NCBI RefSeq assembly: GCF_000006565.2
Contig: NC_031479.1
Coordinates: 5,640,885 to 5,704,884, forward strand
DNA length: 64,000 nucleotides
DNA from: Toxoplasma gondii ME49
Lineage: Eukaryota > Apicomplexa > Conoidasida > Eucoccidiorida > Sarcocystidae
Direction of reading: 5' to 3'
Below the pieces are notes generated by a model. That model searched no databases. It worked only from the letters and a program-made list of their open reading frames with translations, and was not told the origin of the DNA. The first letter of the stretch is position 1. Every line of letters starts with the position of its first letter. The position numbers were made by a program, and so were the translations under genes. Of this stretch, positions 25,348 to 39,200 are shown piece by piece.

Positions 25348-28300
25348 CTGATGTAATATATGGTCGTACATATGTAGATGAATTTATATGTGGACGTAGG
25401 TACGTATAGATATATGTGTATATCAACAAACACACGCGCGTCAATTCCGATACACACATACTTGTTCAATTGTACATGTCTGAACACAAAACACACATGC
25501 ATATATATATATATATTTATATATATATATATATATTTTTATATATATATTTATATATATATATATATGCATATATTTCATGTGACTCCTGCTTTTTCGT
25601 TCTTATGTTTTCTTGTCTCGCTGTCTGGACCGTGTTATGTCTCTCGCCTTCGCCTTTTTCGGGTGTCTTTCCTCTGCGCACCAACAAAGGAGACGTCGAG
25701 GAGGTCGTCGCGGATCTTCTGCCCCAGGGTCTCCCGGACTAGGTCGGCGAGGTCGTCGGCGACGGCCGGATGAGGGGAGCTGCAGGTTTCCCCATTCTCG
25801 TCCTCTTCCTTTTTCGCTTCGTTATTCGTTTCTTCGTTGAAGCCTCCGTGATCCTGGAAGCAGCAGAAAATGCGCAAACTCCACAAGACGTCTACTGAGA
25901 TACGCCGCAGAGGAGATGTTGGTACCGGCTCGTCCAGGCACCGATCCCAACGTATGGTATGTCGGTGGCGAGGCTGCGTGCATGCATTTGACTGGCCAGT
26001 TGACTGCTCAGGGCGAGGCGTGAGAGGCAGCGAGACAGCGAACATGCAGAGATGCAGGACAGCCTGCAGCTCGATTCCAGGGTGGTGGATTTCGGTGTTT
26101 CTCTTTTTTCTCGCTGGTCCCTCCCTGGTTCTCTCTCGCCTTCACTCGCGTTCGGTTTTTCGGTTTGAAAAGGTGTGTGCCGTCACCTCCTCAGCCATCA
26201 AGAAACATGCAGTTTGCCGCGAGTGTCGAACGAGCAAGAGTTCCGCCTCCAGCGTGAGCCATTTGTACCAAGCGTGAGGCGGCGGGGAAAGACCGCTTTC
26301 TCTCCAGCCTCCCAGAACAATTTTCAGCCAGAAGGGTGGACAGAAAGAAGTCGAACGCGCCAGCTGCGAGGGGAGCACGGGCGCCGCGTGAGGAAGCGAA
26401 GGAAGCGAAGACGGAGAAAGAGAAGCGGATGAAGAAGGAGAACAGGAGAGAGGAGAAGAAGGGGAAGAAGAGGACGAACGAGGCAGAGACGCAGAGGTCT
26501 GAAGAGGAGGAGCAGACTGAGGTGAAGAAGAAGACTGAAACGCAGACGAATGCAAGCTGTGGCTCTCTGCCGCAACCGAGGCGCCGACAGCGAGCTGCTC
26601 AGGCGTCCAGGGAGCGCGGGCCGCAGCGACCTCCAGGCGCAGGCACTCGGCTACGAAGTAGCTCTGCTCACAGAAGAAGAAGAAGCGCAGAGAAGAGCAT
26701 CGAGGAGAAACGAAGAGGAGAGAAACGAGGAAAGAAGAGCAGAACTGCGAGAGGGATGAAGAACAGGAAGAAGAACAGAGAAAGAACGGGAAAGAGAATG
26801 GAGAGGGAGAGAGAAGAGGAGAGAGGAAAAGAGCAGAAGGACGAAAAGAAGAGCGAACAAGAAGAGGAGAGAGGAGAAAAGAGAGCAGAAGGCAAGAGGG
26901 GAGAGCGAGGAAGAGAAGCAAAACTACGAGGTAAGAGAAGAAGAACAGACAGCAGTGAGGAGGACGAAGAAGGAGAGCAGAAGAGAGAAACTCAAGACTC
27001 CGAGTAGAGACAAAACAAGGCAGCGGAAGAGTGTGGAAACAGTCCAGCTCAGCCGCCACCCAGAGAAGGCAGCGAATCCAGAGAAAAGAAGAGAAATCCG
27101 AAGTAGAGTGGAGATGGAAGAAGGACCACTGAGAATGCGAAACCCAGACGAAGGCAAGAAGGCCATGCACAGAACACTGGCTCTCCATGTGCCTCACACG
27201 CTGGTCCTTCTCTTGTCTCGGTCACGACATTTTCTTTCGCTTATGCCTCTCTTGTCTTTCTCGCGCTCTTGCCTTTCTCGCGCTCTCTCGCGTTTTTTCG
27301 CGTTCGCGTCTTCTTCCTGATTCAGAGCGCGTACATCCTGTTTTTTCACTGCTTACCTCGAGGACGACGAAGAGCCTCCAGACGATTCGTCTTTTGGGGG
27401 GAAAGAAGAAGCGAAAACGTATGCCGTCGGTCAAGTCGGGGGGCGGCAATTTAGTTCGTTTTGCGACTTTTTCTCGATGATTCATGACGGCGCGTTTCGC
27501 GTAGCTTTCAAAAGTCGCGACTGTCTGCCTGCAAGCAGTTTCGCCTCCGAGGCCGTACAAATGCGTCCGGTGGTCTGTGCGCTCGAGGATCGCGATGCAG
27601 CTCATGCAGTGGAACCTCTGAACCAGAAAAAGAATTTCCTCTTCTACGCTCAACGAGGGCGAGAGAGAAAGGACAAGCAGAACGTCCGTCCTCTCCCCGA
27701 TTCCCTCCTCGCAGCAGGCAAGACGAAACGCCGCAGAAGAAGCGAGGCTACGAGACGAAGAGGCCTCCAAAGAAGCGGGAGAAGAAGACACAGCAGGAGA
27801 AGCGAGAGAAGAAGGTGAAGTATAAACGAGAGAGTGAGCAGACTCTGAGGTAGAGAAGCGATTCGGCGGTGGAACCTTGTGGAGGCGCGACGAAGGTAGG
27901 TGAGGCGTTGAGGGAGGAAAGAGTAGAGTTCGGGAGACATAGTCGCGGGTCTCTCGACTGGTAAACTGAAGAGCAAAATCGATCGTGCCACTGGAACAGG
28001 GGGAAGGAAAGTCGAAGGAAGAAGCGCCAGAGTCCGCCTGCGAGTTGAGGCGAATTAAAGCTTGAATGAAGACGGTCTCGGCGGAGGCAGAGACGAGCTG
28101 CTGAATGCTCAGATTCACAGCGTGGAGAAGGCGGCGCTGAGAAAGAACAGAACCTTAGGCAGAAAAGATGAAGACGGATGGAGGTATCCATGTTCCAAGC
28201 AGAATGGAGAGACTGCCCGCGCAACGGCAGAGTTCACACAAACACACTGCGAAGGTCGGAGACGAAACGGGCGAAGAAAACGCGTGTGAGCGAAGTTTGG

Positions 28301-29261
28301 GAAGCCTCAGCCTGAAGAGGACAGCCTCTGCAGGCAGTCTCTCTGTCGAAGAGACTCACTACTACCGGCGATCTGTTCTTCGGTGGGCTTCGGCTTGGAA
28401 CTATCGAAAACGGTCTCACATAGTTGAACACAGCAGCGAGGAAAGGCGACAAGGAGATTGACGAATGAGAGCGACTCGCCAGGCAGAAGACAAGCAAGCG
28501 AGGAGGACACCCTCAGAGCACACAAGACGGAGTCCGTTGTTTTTGTGGAGGTGGTGAGAGAGGAGACGCCTTTTTTGATGATCGAGCGGATCTCTTGACG
28601 GCGTCACAGAGGGTGCATGGACGTCCAGGAAAGCAGGAAAGGTCTTACCGGAGAGGCGCAGAGCGGCGCGGGAACCTTGTGAAGGAACAAGCATGCACCA
28701 TAGTGCTTGGCAGTGAAGTCTAAGAGACTTGCGCGAGGATCTCGACAGAGAGAAGGAAGCGGAACGGGGGCAGAAGGCAGACTCTTCCGAGACAGTCGGA
28801 TCTCTTTCCCTCGCGAAAACTCGACTTTCACTGAGAAACCAGAAGAGGGAGGGGCGCACAAAAATGAAGAAGATGTGACTGCGGCTGACTCGATCGCACT
28901 CGGTGCATCTCTGCAGTTCGTCACGAAGGGGATTGACACTGAGACTGTCTTCACCGAGCGAAGCGGAGCACTCAGGAGAGAACTGATTGAGGAAGACACA
29001 CACTTCCAGAGCCAGACAGAAGGCGGATGCGGGAGAGAAACAACCACACAGAACGCGAGTGAGATGCGCATGTCCACACCATATGGGAGGTCGAGAGAGA
29101 ACTCGAGGGGAATGCCGAAACGCGACAAAAAACAGAAGACAGCGGCTAGAACCGGGCAAGACACCGCGACACAGACACCAGAGAGAGGCAATCGTGGAAC
29201 TGGATATACCAAGAGAACGCAGAACAACAGACATACCGCGATCTAGCACAGACAGTCAAAA

Positions 29262-29297
<36 letters not shown>

Positions 29298-30195
29298 ATA
29301 CTGGGAGATATAGACAGAGGGGCGCAAAGACAGATATGTAGACTTATATATATGTGGATATATCGACTGGCTCAGGCTGCAGGTTACACAGAGATATAGA
29401 TAGACACACATGGACATAGAGAGATTGATACAGCGAGACGAACATATATAGACATACATATATGTGCGTCTATATGTATAAGGATATATATATATATATA
29501 TATATGGATAGGTATATAGGTAGATAGAGACAGATAGCTATAGACACACACATATATATATTTATATAGAAACGTATGAAGCTGATGCGAAATCGGTAAC
29601 GGAGCAGGGGAAAAAAGGAAGCCGACAAAACAGTTGGCCGCGAAAGAAGCGAAGAAGGAGCAAAGATCCTCGAGAGATTGGAACCATAATGTTGAGCTGG
29701 CAGCGGAACCTGGTGTGGGTTCCGAAATGAGGCTCCAGGCACTCTGTCGCCTCTCTTGAACGGGGATAGAAACAAGAAAGTCATCTTTGCAGTTTTCCGA
29801 CTTCTCACCTTTGAACTGAAGAGCCAAGACTTGCGCGTACGCGTCGACAGGAAGGAGCAACCAAATTGTCACCTTTCTTCCGACAGGCCGCGGCAGCGGT
29901 GCGCCCAAGACACCCGGAGAAAACGTCCGAACGCAATTGGCTTCCTCTGCATGCACCTGCAGAGATGTTTCAGGACAAGTTCGAACTCGGAACTTCAGTT
30001 TTGAGGCGCACTCGACAGGAAAACACACAGACGATCCCAGGCCTGCATGCGCTCCTAATCTGGGACCATAGCTCTGTCTACACACACATATATATATATA
30101 TATATAACTATAGGTGTAGGAAGTCCACATATGTGTGAACGTGTACAGTCAATATCTGGAGTGGCATGGATCCAGCGGCCAGCAGCTGAGAGACT

Positions 30196-30250
<55 letters not shown>

Positions 30251-33200
30251 GTGAGTGGGTGCATTTAAAGGCTGCGCATTTGCGTATGTCCGGAGACAAA
30301 CGTCTGCACAGAGGTGCCTTCAGATGCCAGGAGATGCAGATGCACAGTCATCTTCAGGAACGCACAGACAGACCTCCATATTCGCGTAGAGAGTTAAGGA
30401 GCCTTGCTGAATGCATTTCGCTCACTTCTTCATCGACCGGTATCGTCATCAGCTGCTCAAAGGCTTCCACGACCTTGTGGTCGAGGGCAGAGACTGGTCT
30501 GCATACGTCTCCGATTCGTTTGTCGGAAAGGCGACTCTGGAAGTCAGTTGGAAGCTGGCTGGTCGCTGAGGACTCCGAGCTGAAAAATGGCAGAAATAAG
30601 ACAGGAAAAAGCAGGCGCTTTCCACTCGGCTTCGTGACAAGTTGACGCCGGACTCGACGACATCTTCATGCGCGAGACACAGTCTCACACAACTCTTTTC
30701 AAATATATAGACATACAATCATGCATGCGGACATGCACAGTAGCACACCGACATAAATGCATGCATCAGGACATACGGAAGTACACACACGCGTACATGG
30801 CTAGGTGTCGAACATCTACATACCGATCCTTATGTGTACATAAAAATATGTATATATATATGTATATATATGTATATATATGTATATCTTGTGTGTATGT
30901 ATCTGAAGATGCAGCTGTGGTTTTTGTCGAGAGCCGCATGAATGGCGAAAAACCACGTTGGCTCCTTTGAGGCTTCCAAGATGCGTTTCTGCCTCGCACT
31001 TTAGGGGAGTTTTTGATTGCATGCATCTCTGCAAAAGTCCGTGTGCCTGGTCCCCTCGAGCGTCTTCCCCTCTCTTCTCTCCATTTGCGTATACGCACAT
31101 GGAGGCATGTCTTCACCTCCTGAGGAAGAAGAAAGTCTCCTGTTGATCCAGAGTTTGTTCGCTGTATTCATACGAAGCGTTTCGTCAGCTCAACGTATCT
31201 ACCGGGGTCGTCTGCCGCCTTGGAAGACGGTCGCTTCCTTGTTCGTTGTTGACTGCGTCACAACCAGATCCCCGTCTTCTGCGGTTTTCGTTTCCCTCCA
31301 TTTTCAACTGTCCTGGCAGCAGCGGAGATCTGAGTGTGAGTGTATGTGTGAGCGCCGTCTACCTGGACAACGCTGACGGTGTGTTCGCATCTTGGAGGGT
31401 CGTTTGTTCGTTTCTGTCCTTCCTTGCACTCTCGTCGCGTTTTCTGTTTCCACCTGAGTCTATCTCCCCGCGTTGCTCTTCGTCTCTCTGCTGCGCTGTC
31501 TGTTGATTTGCTCGAGAACATTCTCTCACCCGTCTCTCCTCGTTTTGCTGACGAAGAGAACGAAAGCCTTCGGCACACAGCGGACTGCGTTGACGGCTGC
31601 GAGGAGTTGCGGCTCGTCGTCGTCGAACGCGCCGTTGGCGCCCCGTCGAGGTTCCGACCTTTGCTTTTCTCCGCGCTTCCCGTTGCCGCAGGCGTCGACA
31701 GAACCTGCGTTTTGCCGGCCAATTGAGGAGGAAGGCAGAAAATGTGGACCGACCTCCCAGCTCAACTCGAGGTGATGAACAGGAGACCAGGCTGCAACGG
31801 GTGGAGACGCAGCCTGCGTCAAATTGCGACCGCCGTCAGATGAAGAAGGAGAAGACGAAGGAGGGGGAGGAAAAGAAAAAGAAGAAGGAAGAGAAGAGGG
31901 AAGAGAAGAAGGAAGAGAAGAAGGAAGAGAGGATGGAGGGGGAGGAAAAGAAGAAGAAGGAAGAGAAGAGGGAAGAGAAGAAGGAAGAGAAGAAGGAAGA
32001 GAGGATGGAGGGGGAGGAAAAGAAGAAGAAGGAAGAGAAGAAGGAACAGAAGAAGGAGGGGGAGGAAAAGAAGAAGGAAGAGGAGGAGGAGGGGGAGGAG
32101 GAGGCGAAGGCAGAGGGGGAGAAGGCGAAGGCAGAGAGGACGAAGAAAGAAGAAAAGAAGACGGAGAAGAACGAGAGTGAGTTGGATAAGCGGGGATTCC
32201 CCAACGAGCGAAGAAAGAAGAGGGCGTTTGAGGAGGTTCCGGGGGCGGAGGCGGCAAAGAGGAACTAGCAGCAGAGGCGGAAGTTGATGCAGGTGAAGCA
32301 GATGTGAGCAACTCGAGGTACGTCACTTGAAGGTTCTCTGGAGCGTCGTCTACAGTTAGAATGGAAGCAAAATCAGAGAAATCAACGATATGAAGAAAAG
32401 GATTGTGTTTCGTACCCTTGTCTTCTCGAAGCACCCTAGTCCACTGGCCGTGATGCACCGCGTTCTTTCCACTCTATCCCCTTGTGTTTCTCCGAGGACA
32501 GCAACAAACAAACATGCGTTTACATGACAAGGCATGTGGACGTGGATGCATTTTCCGTAGACAACTCCACCAGACGATTGCACTGGAAGTCCTCATGCAG
32601 CAAGAAGAAAAGACACTGGGGAGTTGAAACGCGTAAAGGAAGTCCTGCATTGTCCAGCTCGGTTCCTTCAAGTGCGAGTCGATACTTTGTCCAAAATGAG
32701 CGAAAATCGCGGTGTCCCTTTGCCCCCTCAAATTGATCAATGCTTGTCATGTTCCTTGTATCTATTTAGCTCACTGTCTAGCCAGAATTCACTGACGGTA
32801 CTCGAAAATAGAGACCGCGTTAGGTCTTGACAACAAGACGAGAGAAACTGGAGTTCAGTAAGGATGACTGTGATCGATGGCGCTCCGTTTGCCCGATCGG
32901 ACGAAGCTCTTTCTGTCTCTCTAAAACAAAGACATTTCTCGAGTCCGTACGCCGACACCAAAAGATTCGCTTTCGTTCCTTTGTCTGCTCTCATATCTCT
33001 CGAACCATGCTGAATGACGTTGGCACATACTCTTGTTTCATGTCCTATCACAAAGAATATTCACCACTGGATACGCCGATGCACACCCACACTTCCTCTT
33101 GCACTATGCTCGTCTGTCTATCGGTCTCCTTCTCTCTACATCTTTCTGCATCCAAATCAGCCTGTACCTGCCTACCTATGTCCATATCAAACTTTGTCTA

Positions 33201-36200
33201 TATCTATCTGTATATGCCATTCTCCGCCTATCCGTATCTATCTGTCTCTCTGGAAGTATCAACCTGTAGCGACGAAGCACATAACGGTCACGGGGGATAC
33301 GCCTGCACTGTGTCGAGGTGAATGTTGCGCCGGCGAGAGGCCTCGTTTCTTTCTCTGGTTATCCGGAAGCTCCTTACTGAGAGCAATATTCCTTTCTGGT
33401 GTCGGTTCGTTTGCGCAGAAGCTCTCCGCCTTGCAGAGGCCAGAGCGCTCCTCCGTAACGGCGTCGAAGAGACGCCCCAAGATGCTGTCAGAGTGGAAAA
33501 CTTGCTTGTGCATGCGATCCTGTGAAGAGAGTGAGAAAAAAGAGAAGTAAGCAAGTGAAGACGAAAGTTGGAGGCGACTCACCGCACAGCCAGAGAGGGA
33601 CTCCGACGACGCCTGCCGCGCCTGCGGAGAAAGCGGCAAGAGCGCCTCCGCGAGAACAAAGCAAGGATGGAAATAACGAGAAATACCAAGTACGCGGTGG
33701 ACAGAAACCTTTGCATGCAGAGGTGAAAGAAACAGAGAGACCGCCAAATCCCTCTTTTGCATGCGCGAACGTGAACAGCAGCACCCTCGTTTGCGTGGAG
33801 ATACGAAGAGAGTCACAGCGTCAATAACTCACTCGCGATCCAAAGACCGTGTCTGCACCAACACGCACATACATTTGTATACATGTATATATATATATAT
33901 ATATGTATATATATGTTTATATAAACATATAAATATATATATGTATATATATTTATATATAAACATATAAATATATATATATATATATGTATATATATGT
34001 ATATATAAACATATAAATATATATATATATATATATGTATATATATGTATATATAAACATATATATATATATATATATATGTACATATATTTATACATGG
34101 GTATATATGTATATATGTATAGGTATTTACGTATGCATATGAACGTCTGTCTCCAGATGAAGTTCTGTATATGGGTGAAGGCGCGCACTGCAGCCAACTG
34201 AAACCTTTTCGAGAAGAGCATGCAGGCAGTCGTCGCATCGGCGACGTTCATGGCAAGGCGGGAGGTTTGCCTCCGCTTGACTCACAGCGGCTGTGGCCAT
34301 GAAGTGAGGGATTTGTCTGCACGCAAGCTCCTGAGGCATCACGACGACAGCTCCGGTTTGGGGGGCATCGACGGCGAGCGTTGCCAGCGCCGCAAGCTTC
34401 AGACACTTTGGATGCAGCGCCTTCGCCTGGCGCCAGTTGCGCTGCCCGTAAATGTCTGGTCTGTGCGCTAAACGCATGTGTGCTTTGGAGACGCGGCCCA
34501 GAACGCAGCTCTTCTGCACATGAATGAAATGGTCCACCCTCGACGCCAGAGAAGGAAGGCAAGACGAATGAGAGGCGGACCAAGACGACGACGAAGAAGA
34601 TGCAGAAGAGACCGAAGAGAGCGACAGGGACGTTTGTCTGGAGTCGCGAACAGTGGAAGGAGGCCTGGCTGTGCTGGCATCCCAGCGCATCTGTTCCGTC
34701 GGCTTGACGACTCTGGCTGGTTTCCCGATGCATGTCTGTTGCGGAGACGTTCCCCCGTCAGGTTGCGCTGCGTCGCGCTTTCCACTCTCGGTGTCGATCT
34801 CTCTCTCTGCGGCAACAGGCTCGACCGCTGCCTGCTCCGTCGCCGCTTCAGACCTCGTCGGAGGCCGAGGCGGACAGTGGACGCGCGACGGTTTCGGGAA
34901 CTCGCCGCGCATCCAAAGCGCGACGAGCGGCGCAAGGAGATCGGGATCCCAGACCACCCAGAACTTGTCTCCGTCCAAGTCGCCCCCAGACAGCATGTTC
35001 GGCATGTCGCGAAAAACAAACATGCGCGAACGCGCCTCGCTGCAGGCGCCGAGGACGTACAATGAACGGCAGTGCGGCGCAGTGAGGGAGGAGGACGAGC
35101 AGAGAGAGACAAGTCCAGACGGCGGAGAAGGCGGAGAAGGCGGAGAAGGCGGAGAGGGGGAGGAAAAGAGCGACAAAGATAGACACAGCGAAGAAACGAA
35201 GGCGTCGGTGGATGAGGGTGGACGAGGGTGGAAGGGAGCGAAAGGACAGAAAGTGGAGGCAGTGCGCCAGTGAAAGAGAAGCGAGAAAGCAAAACAACAA
35301 CGGACTGAGATGGGGACGGGAAGGACGACTGTCAAGAAAGCGCAGAAAGAGCCTCGCAGCAGATCCGTCGAGATGTCGACGGTTCAGGGTGCGTAATGAG
35401 TATAGCTTTTGACAAGAAGACGCGAAATCCCATCACCCACATTGACAGCTCCTGCCTTCTTCCACGATCCGATCAACCTGGTCTCTCAGGTTGAACAGAA
35501 CAGACAGACTTTCTTGCTTCTACAGTGTGTGCAAGCTCTTCTCCTGAATGTAGACAAACCGCAGCGTCTCGGGAGTGCAGACAGGAAAGGAGATGAAGGC
35601 GCTTCCTCACCGTGATGTCAACAGCGAGAGAACAGTCACTCGGATGTTCTCGTGCAGGAGATGTCGACAGTGTTAGAAATAATACGCGTGAGCGTAGATT
35701 CTCTCGAGAAACGACTTGAGCCTCCGAGCAACACCGAGGTCCCAGGTGTAGTATTGGAAACAGAAAGACTGCGACGGTAGTTTAGTGACAGAAAAGGTCT
35801 AGAAGCTGAGGAAAATGCCTCCCGCCGGTCTCAGCCACGAGCACGAGAAGCCATTCCAGCGGACGAGACTGAGGAAGGATGCTAGCCAATGCACAAGGCG
35901 CTTGTGAAGTCTTTTGAAGTCTATCTGAACGGCAGAGAGGTACCATCAACGCTTTGATGGACAACGGTCACTGGAAGTAAGACTTCAAAGTCACAGTGAG
36001 AATTTCGCAGTGGAGCGCCTCCTAAGGCAAACAGTTTGCTCACCAGCTGACAGCGGGGTGTCGCGCATGCAGGGTCGGGAAGTCGTTCTGCGTATCTGTT
36101 TCTGATTCGCTTTTTTCGGCATCTTCTTGTTTTTCTTCTTCACCGTTCTGCGCCAGAGTCGGGCGTGCATTTTCCGCGGTGGAGGCATTTGCAGCGAACG

Positions 36201-39200
36201 AAGACTTTGCCGGTGGCAACGGCGGAGAAGGAAAAACAATTACATCTCTGCAAGCGAGGAGGCCTGCGTCGCCTCCCAGGCCACTGGCGAGAGAGCGACG
36301 AAGAGGCGAATCTTCTGGAAGGTCGTCGTAGCCCACCTGGAAAAAGTGGAGACAAAAGTCCAAGTTGTATGCAGTTCCAGATATTAAGGAATGTACGCAA
36401 CATCGAACTACACAACGTGGTGCCAAGAAGGATCCCAGATTACCCTGATTATCTTTTTTCGTGGAACTCCCCGCTGATTTGCAAAGTGACAGGTGCTCAG
36501 AAATAACATGTATATTCGGTGTGCAAGTCCCGAACGTATCTTCGTAACACAGAAGACGACACGATAGGCGCTACTACGAGGATACTTGCAGACAGAACCT
36601 GAAGAGGAAGACACAGCAGCGTCCTCAACTCTGGAAGATGCTGACTGCTCATACAGGAGATACACTGATCGAGTTTGGAGTCCAGATTGTCGTCTTTGTT
36701 GGCTTGTCGCCAGGCGCCTCAGTCGCGGTCACGCATGCGTTTGAAAAACAAAAGTCCCTAGCTACGCACAAGAGCCTCGAAACAGAACTCTCCGCATCTG
36801 TTGAAGTAGCGGAGGAGCTCGCGTCGTCCCCTCCGAGACGACATCGAGTCGCGTATGCTGTCGCTTCCAATTCAAGACACAAACATCTTCATTCATTTGC
36901 ATGTGCATGCAGATCTGTGGCGGCCTGCCGCACGAGCAGAAGCGATCTAGGTGTCACCAAAGAAGTGTATGCCGGTGGTTTTTGCGTCTCTTCTCGTCGA
37001 CAGTTCTGACCGCGAAGCAGAGCTGAATATCTCCAGGAAGGAGGCATGGATTTCGACAGACAGCGACGACGCCTTGGATGAGTTCTGCACCAGCTCCAAG
37101 CGAGTGAGAGCCGCAGCTGCTGAGCCTCCTCTTCGGTCTTTCTGCCTCAGCGTCCGCTTCTGGAGACAGCGACCCGTGACGAGAGGCGATCGCAGTTCGT
37201 CTGGGGATTTCTGAGTCCGAAACAGGCGACTTCGTCACATGCACACACACCTCAGGAAGTCCTGCATAGAGGCGCCCAGAGGGAGACGACCTCCATCCAT
37301 GGTCGTAGGCAAGCGAGTGAGTGAAGTCCGGCACTCCGAACAGATTTGCGCCTTTCTGAAAAAGCAGTGGAGGAGGCGAAGCTCGACAATGCTCCAAACA
37401 GAAGGCGACTGTTATGAACGAGTGCGTCTCCAGTGTGAACGGGATATGTTTCTTTCCTCCAAAGTTGCAGTGGACGCACGACATGTACACATGCGCATCA
37501 TCCGCAGGCGAAGAGACTGAGAGACGTCTACGTTCTCGAGTCTAAAGAGATTCTATAGAGGTCCACATGAACGCACACCGAAACATCCACGAGGATTGTT
37601 GCATTCAGCGAAAGAGACAATCGTGCTCCTGAGTCGCCTATGCGTTCGGAAGACCTGCATGCAAATGGCGAATGCGACAAGTTTCCGAGGTGAATGGCGG
37701 AGCGCCGCTGTGTTAACGGAAACATGGATACACAACATCAAGACTCACCTGTGCATCAGCGAGCGGTTTCTCTGCAGAGGCTCGCTTCCTTACACGTATT
37801 CCACATTTTTCATTTTTCACTTAACTGTGCGTCGAACGCGCAAGACCGATCTCAGCCTGTCTTTTTCTATCGGGTGTTGCCTAGATTCGCGACATTTCAG
37901 ACGAGAGTCGAACGCATGCAGTTCCGACGTTTCCTTGGTCTTCCTCAAAGTCTTTACCTCGACAAAGATCCTGGCTTTTTTGCGGAGGTCGTCGGCCAGG
38001 CTGTTGCGCATGGCCTCGAGGCAAGCACGGAGAAAAGGCTCTTTCGGACTGACACCATGAACGGAGACGAACTCCAGACATGTTTGTGCGAAACGGCTCG
38101 TTCCCAAACTCTGGTCAAGAGCGAGCGTCAAGAGGAACTTGACTGCACCCGCTGAGAAGAGACAGACATTTCGTTTCGATCGAGAGCATGAGAAAAGACT
38201 CGAAAGAGGGCAACACCGCTTAATCGCGAACACCGGTGAAACGCAGAACCAATTCAGAAAAAAAACCTCTCTCCCTACATCAACAGGCGAGGGAGCGGGT
38301 GCTGAGGTCGACAACTCGATGGAAAAAAACGGGAGTCACTCAAAACCTATACACTCTCGGTGGAGAGTCTCGAGACCAAACCAGCCATCACATGCTGCTC
38401 CAACGTTCGCCAGTGAGAGCGAATCTCCGACCACAGCATCCTTCGCCATGTTGGCATGCGTTCTACATGAAAGAGCGCAGATGCATTGCATTTCGGAAAA
38501 AAGTACATGCAAAAGTGAACGGAATCATAAAGAAGTGTGTCTGACTTTTCAGCTGGAGAAACAGTCAGGTTTCTAGGGACGGTGAGAAGACGGTGAGAAC
38601 TGTCGAGGCTCAGGTGTGCCATCTCTCTCTTCTGTTTTTCGCCTCTTTTCCCCGACTTTTCTCCGGACTTCCGCATCACGCCTCGGCTTCCGACCTCGCG
38701 TATCGATGTCTCGGAGGAAGTGCAGCATGCGCCGTTGGAGGCGATCGAAGACAGAGAACTCGACGCCGAGAGTGTCGAGGAGCAGGATGACCTGCATCCA
38801 GCAGAAAGGTTGTCGGTGCAAAGATGCAGCCTCAAAGGCCTAGAGGTCGCGCCTGTCGTCGACGCGTAGTGCCTTGTACAGATGTACACACCAGGAAGGA
38901 CCTGGCGTTCTTTTTTCGGATGGACAAAGAGTTGCTGATGTGGAAGTGGACTCCCGAGATTCCCAAAGCCAGTTGTGTGCTTGAGAGGAGGCGGCGGTCG
39001 CCTACCACCGACAAGACATTCAGCTGGACTTTGCGGTCGCAGTGAAAATGGAGAAAGAATTCTCGAGAAATCGCAACACTGCACTCGCGAGTCGACTCCG
39101 AGACGACACAGACAGGACCCTAGAGGGAACAACAATGGAGCGCTGAGGTACAAAGGACGAGGATGACGGCAGAAAAGGAGAAACAAGTCGAGAGAAAACC

